A stretch of 7,382 bases of DNA from Deltaproteobacteria bacterium (GTDB taxonomy: Bacteria; Desulfobacterota; DSM-4660; Desulfatiglandales; B25-G16). The notes under the pieces were generated by a model. That model was not told where the DNA came from and ran no database searches. It was given only the letters and a program-made list of their open reading frames with translations. The stretch is taken from positions 1-7,382 of the forward strand of contig QMLT01000077.1 in NCBI GenBank assembly GCA_003646875.1, read 5' to 3'. How positions within the stretch are numbered: position 1 is the stretch's first letter; each line of letters begins with the position of its first letter. This document shows, piece by piece, positions 4,965 through 7,382 of this stretch. Both the position numbers and the translations under genes were made by a program.

Positions 4965-7265
4965 ATGTCAGGCATAACAATAGTGACCAAGAAATATAAT
5001 AACATTTTAGATACGATTGGAAATACACCTATCGTTCCAATAAGGCATCTTAACAGAAACGATAAAGTTAAGATTTTTGCCAAACTTGAGTCTTTTAATC
5101 CCGGTGGATCGATTAAAGATAGAATAGCCCTGTCCATGATAGAGAAGGCAGAGAGAACTGGTCAATTAACCAAGGATAAAATAATTGTAGAGGCTACAAG
5201 CGGCAACACTGGAATAGGGCTTGCCCTTGTTGCTGCTATCAAGGGTTACCGGTTGATGCTCACTATGTCTGATTCAGTTAGCGAGGAAAGAAGAAAGATA
5301 CTGAAGGCATTGGGCGCAGATCTTAGGTATACATCATCACGTTTAGGCACTGATGGCGCTATTGAAGAGGCATATAATCTGGTTAGAGAAAGCTCTGATA
5401 AATACTGGCTGGCAGATCAATCTAACAATGAAAGTAACTGGATGGCTCATTATAACGGAACTGCTGTCGAGATTTGGGAACAGACTGGTGGAAAAGTTAC
5501 CATGGCAGTGGCCGCTATGGGAACTACAGGCACGGTAATGGGCCTTTCAAAGAGATTAAAAAAGTATAAGCCAACAATCAAGATAGTGGGAGTCGAGCCC
5601 TATCTGGGCCATAGCATCCAGGGAATGAAAAATATGAAGGAATCCTATCGGCCTGAAATATTTAAAAAGGATCTTCTGGATCGTATTGTCCATATCGAAG
5701 ATGAAGAGGCCTTCCAGATGACAAGAAGACTTGCCAAAGAAGAAGGCATCTTTGTTGGCATGAGTTCAGGGGCAGCCATGGCCGCCACTCTTAAGGTAGC
5801 GCAGGAGATAAAAGAGGGCGTTCTTGTGGTTATCTTTCCGGATGGCGGTGAACGATACCTGAGCACCAATCTATTTATGGACAAAAAAAAGACTGACATC
5901 AAATTCTATAATACATTGACGAGGCAAAAAGATGTCTTCATCCCCATAAAAGAAAACGAGGTCTCTATCTATTCCTGCGGACCCACCGTATCAAAATTAA
6001 TAGATCTTGCTAATTGCAGGAGATATATTGTCGCTGACCTCCTGAGACGCTACCTTGAGTTTAAGGGTTTTGCTGTTACACACATAATAAATATTACTGA
6101 CCTGGATGATAAAACGATTCAGGGAGCAGAGGCAGTGGGTGAAGAAGTAACCACGTTCACCCAAAAATATTATCAAGAATTCCTTAAAGATCTGGACAGC
6201 CTTAATATCAAAAGGGCAACCAATTACCCCCTGGCCAGCGATCACGTGGAAGAAATGATAGATTTTACTCAAAAACTATTACAAAAAGGTTATGCCTATG
6301 AAAGATTACGCTCTGTCTACTTCGACATCTCCCGTTTTAGGGACTATGGTAAACTTTCAAGGGTAGATTTAAACAAAATCAGGGTCGGCAAAACAGTTGA
6401 CCTTGATAGTTACGAAAAAGATAACCCAAGAGACTTTACCCTGCTTAAGCGAGCAACATTGAATGAACTTAAAAGAGGGATATTCTTTTCCACCAAGTGG
6501 GGAAACGTTCGACCTAGCTGGCACATAGAATGTGCTGCTATGGCTATGGAATATCTTGGCGAAACCTATGATATTCATACTGGCAGCACCGACATGATCT
6601 TCCCGCATCACGAAAACAATATAGCTATATTAGAATCCCTTACTGGTAAGCCAGTAGTTAACTACTGGATCCATAACGAATTGGTGAAAGAAAAAAATAT
6701 CACCCTCAGAGATGTGCTTAATAAAGGTTACACCGGGAGAGAAATTAGATATTGGCTTACTACTATGCATTACAGAAAAGCTATTGATTTCTCATGGTCA
6801 AAGCTAACTATAGCAAAAAATACTGTCTCACGCTTAGATAGATTTGTGCATAAGCTCCGCTCCTGCCAAAAAGCCCCACATAATAGCGAAATTGACCAAT
6901 TAATTTATGATCTTAGGCATAAGTTTACAGAGAAAATGGATGATGATCTGAATATTGCGCCTGCCCTGGCTGCGCTCTTTGAATTTATGCACCATATCAA
7001 TCGTATAATGGATTCCAAAGGCCTGGACCCATCTGACCGAGATAAGATTGAAGCTATTCTATCCAGGCTCAACTCAGTGCTAATGGTCATGGATCTTGCA
7101 GAGCCAGAACCCTCTCAACAAATAGAAAATTTAACTCAAGAAAGGGATGATGCTCGGCAAAAAAAGGATTGGGCAAAGGCTGATAAGATAAGAAATGAAC
7201 TAAAGAAATTGGGAGTTGAGGTTATTGACACCAAAGATGGAACGAGGTGGAGAAAGATTACATGA
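4965..7265 (+). CDS. Cysteine synthase fused to a degenerate cysteinyl-tRNA synthetase-like module
   Basis: One 766-residue protein. Residues 1 to about 304 are a complete CysK/CysM-type PLP enzyme joining sulfide to an activated serine. It shows NPGGSIKDR with the Schiff-base lysine K51, the substrate loop ATSGNTG (77-83), the phosphate cup GTTGT (186-190) and PDGGERYLST (292-301). Residues about 311-766 match CysRS end to end: FYNTLTRQ, CGPTV (338-342), TDLDDK (378-383), WHIEC (519-523), FPHHEN (546-551) and the C-terminal KADKIRNELKKLGVEV...GTRWR of the anticodon-binding end. Odd points: HIGN reads DLAN (347-350). The KMSKS loop is missing, because HNELV runs via KEKN directly into ITLRDVL (570-585). 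KIIK reads KTIQ (383-386). The fourth zinc ligand Glu is N552. Normal aminoacylation is therefore unlikely, and a regular CysRS is expected elsewhere. No Shine-Dalgarno precedes the ATG; a GTG at 4983 is an alternative start. Confidence 0.9.
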   Translation: MSGITIVTKKYNNILDTIGNTPIVPIRHLNRNDKVKIFAKLESFNPGGSIKDRIALSMIEKAERTGQLTKDKIIVEATSGNTGIGLALVAAIKGYRLMLTMSDSVSEERRKILKALGADLRYTSSRLGTDGAIEEAYNLVRESSDKYWLADQSNNESNWMAHYNGTAVEIWEQTGGKVTMAVAAMGTTGTVMGLSKRLKKYKPTIKIVGVEPYLGHSIQGMKNMKESYRPEIFKKDLLDRIVHIEDEEAFQMTRRLAKEEGIFVGMSSGAAMAATLKVAQEIKEGVLVVIFPDGGERYLSTNLFMDKKKTDIKFYNTLTRQKDVFIPIKENEVSIYSCGPTVSKLIDLANCRRYIVADLLRRYLEFKGFAVTHIINITDLDDKTIQGAEAVGEEVTTFTQKYYQEFLKDLDSLNIKRATNYPLASDHVEEMIDFTQKLLQKGYAYERLRSVYFDISRFRDYGKLSRVDLNKIRVGKTVDLDSYEKDNPRDFTLLKRATLNELKRGIFFSTKWGNVRPSWHIECAAMAMEYLGETYDIHTGSTDMIFPHHENNIAILESLTGKPVVNYWIHNELVKEKNITLRDVLNKGYTGREIRYWLTTMHYRKAIDFSWSKLTIAKNTVSRLDRFVHKLRSCQKAPHNSEIDQLIYDLRHKFTEKMDDDLNIAPALAALFEFMHHINRIMDSKGLDPSDRDKIEAILSRLNSVLMVMDLAEPEPSQQIENLTQERDDARQKKDWAKADKIRNELKKLGVEVIDTKDGTRWRKIT
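5883..5891 (+). other. A8 tract with in-frame A AAA AAG slippery heptamer at the domain junction
   Basis: Codons AAA AAA AAG (residues 307-309) lie exactly between the cysteine synthase and CysRS-like halves. The heptamer at 5885-5891 is in the phase used for -1 frameshifting (A AAA AAG, as in E. coli dnaX). After a -1 slip the next codons are GAC and TGA (5894-5896), so translation would stop at once and release free cysteine synthase. The motif is read directly; its use is inference. No strong stimulatory hairpin or upstream Shine-Dalgarno is evident. Confidence 0.4.
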
Positions 7266-7289
7266 ATACCTTTGATGAGATAATGCTTG

Positions 7290-7382
7290 TGGCGGAGAGA
7301 GAGGGATTCGAACCCTCGGTAGAGCTTTCGCCCCACACTCGCTTAGCAGGCGAGCGCCTTCAGCCGACTCGGCCATCTCTCC
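7290..7382 (-). tRNA. tRNA-Ser (anticodon GCU)
   Basis: Read on the minus strand, a 7-bp acceptor stem GGAGAGA/TCTCTCC is followed by discriminator G and an encoded CCA. The anticodon arm is CTCGC-CTGCTAA-GCGAG, giving GCU, which reads AGC/AGU serine codons. The T arm is GAGGG-TTCGAAT-CCCTC. A long variable arm of seven pairs with a GAAA loop is typical of class II tRNA-Ser. The gene is complete, with its first base at the window edge. It converges with the fusion gene, leaving 24 bases between the two, and its promoter lies outside the window. Confidence 0.97.

Noticed and set aside
5883..5890. A8 tract as a sequencing error hiding two separate genes
   Set aside because: With one base more, the CysRS-like frame would have no usable start nearby, whereas as written both halves are in one clean frame. 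It cannot be fully excluded without reads.
7136..7336. Minus-strand frame containing RGFESLSLRH
   Set aside because: This is the well-known false translation across the 3' half of a tRNA-Ser gene and runs antisense over the fusion gene.

Overview
The window looks like an ordinary bacterial chromosome segment of moderate to low GC. It carries housekeeping-type genes in two divergent transcription units, plus two intergenic stretches rich in inverted repeats. The non-mevalonate (MEP) isoprenoid enzyme IspH, Shine-Dalgarno sites and a bacterial class II tRNA-Ser show that it is bacterial. Gene content and the dispersed GTTCA-rich repeat suggest an anaerobic Desulfobacterota/Nitrospirota-like lineage, but this is a weak inference and the taxon cannot be fixed from the sequence.

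Left side (1-366): I see no convincing gene. The stretch holds several hairpins, nested inside a long-range inverted repeat.

Minus-strand operon (3952 down to 367): tRNA-dihydrouridine synthase (dus) comes first. It overlaps by 11 bases an unusual single gene that joins IspH to a UbiA-type membrane prenyltransferase. Three bases later a family 2 glycosyltransferase begins. IspH makes IPP/DMAPP and UbiA enzymes use polyprenyl diphosphates, so the middle gene links the start and the end of isoprenoid use. A good promoter candidate (4196-4224) lies about 240 bases upstream of dus. A 217-base element with imperfect terminal inverted repeats sits between promoter and gene, so it would be transcribed as the leader.

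Plus-strand side (4312-7265): a macro-domain protein with a strong ribosome binding site is followed 122 bases later by the most striking gene of the window. This is a 766-residue fusion of a complete PLP-dependent cysteine synthase with a full-length cysteinyl-tRNA synthetase-like module. The synthetase half keeps three of four zinc/cysteine ligands and the C-terminal tRNA-binding end. However, the HIGH signature reads DLAN and the KMSKS loop is removed by an in-frame deletion of about ten residues, so it is unlikely to be a normal CysRS. The junction of the two halves carries an A8 tract containing an in-frame A AAA AAG heptamer, with a stop codon immediately after it in the -1 frame. A shift there would release free cysteine synthase.

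Right edge: a complete tRNA-Ser(GCU) on the minus strand, convergent with the fusion gene, ends exactly at the window boundary.
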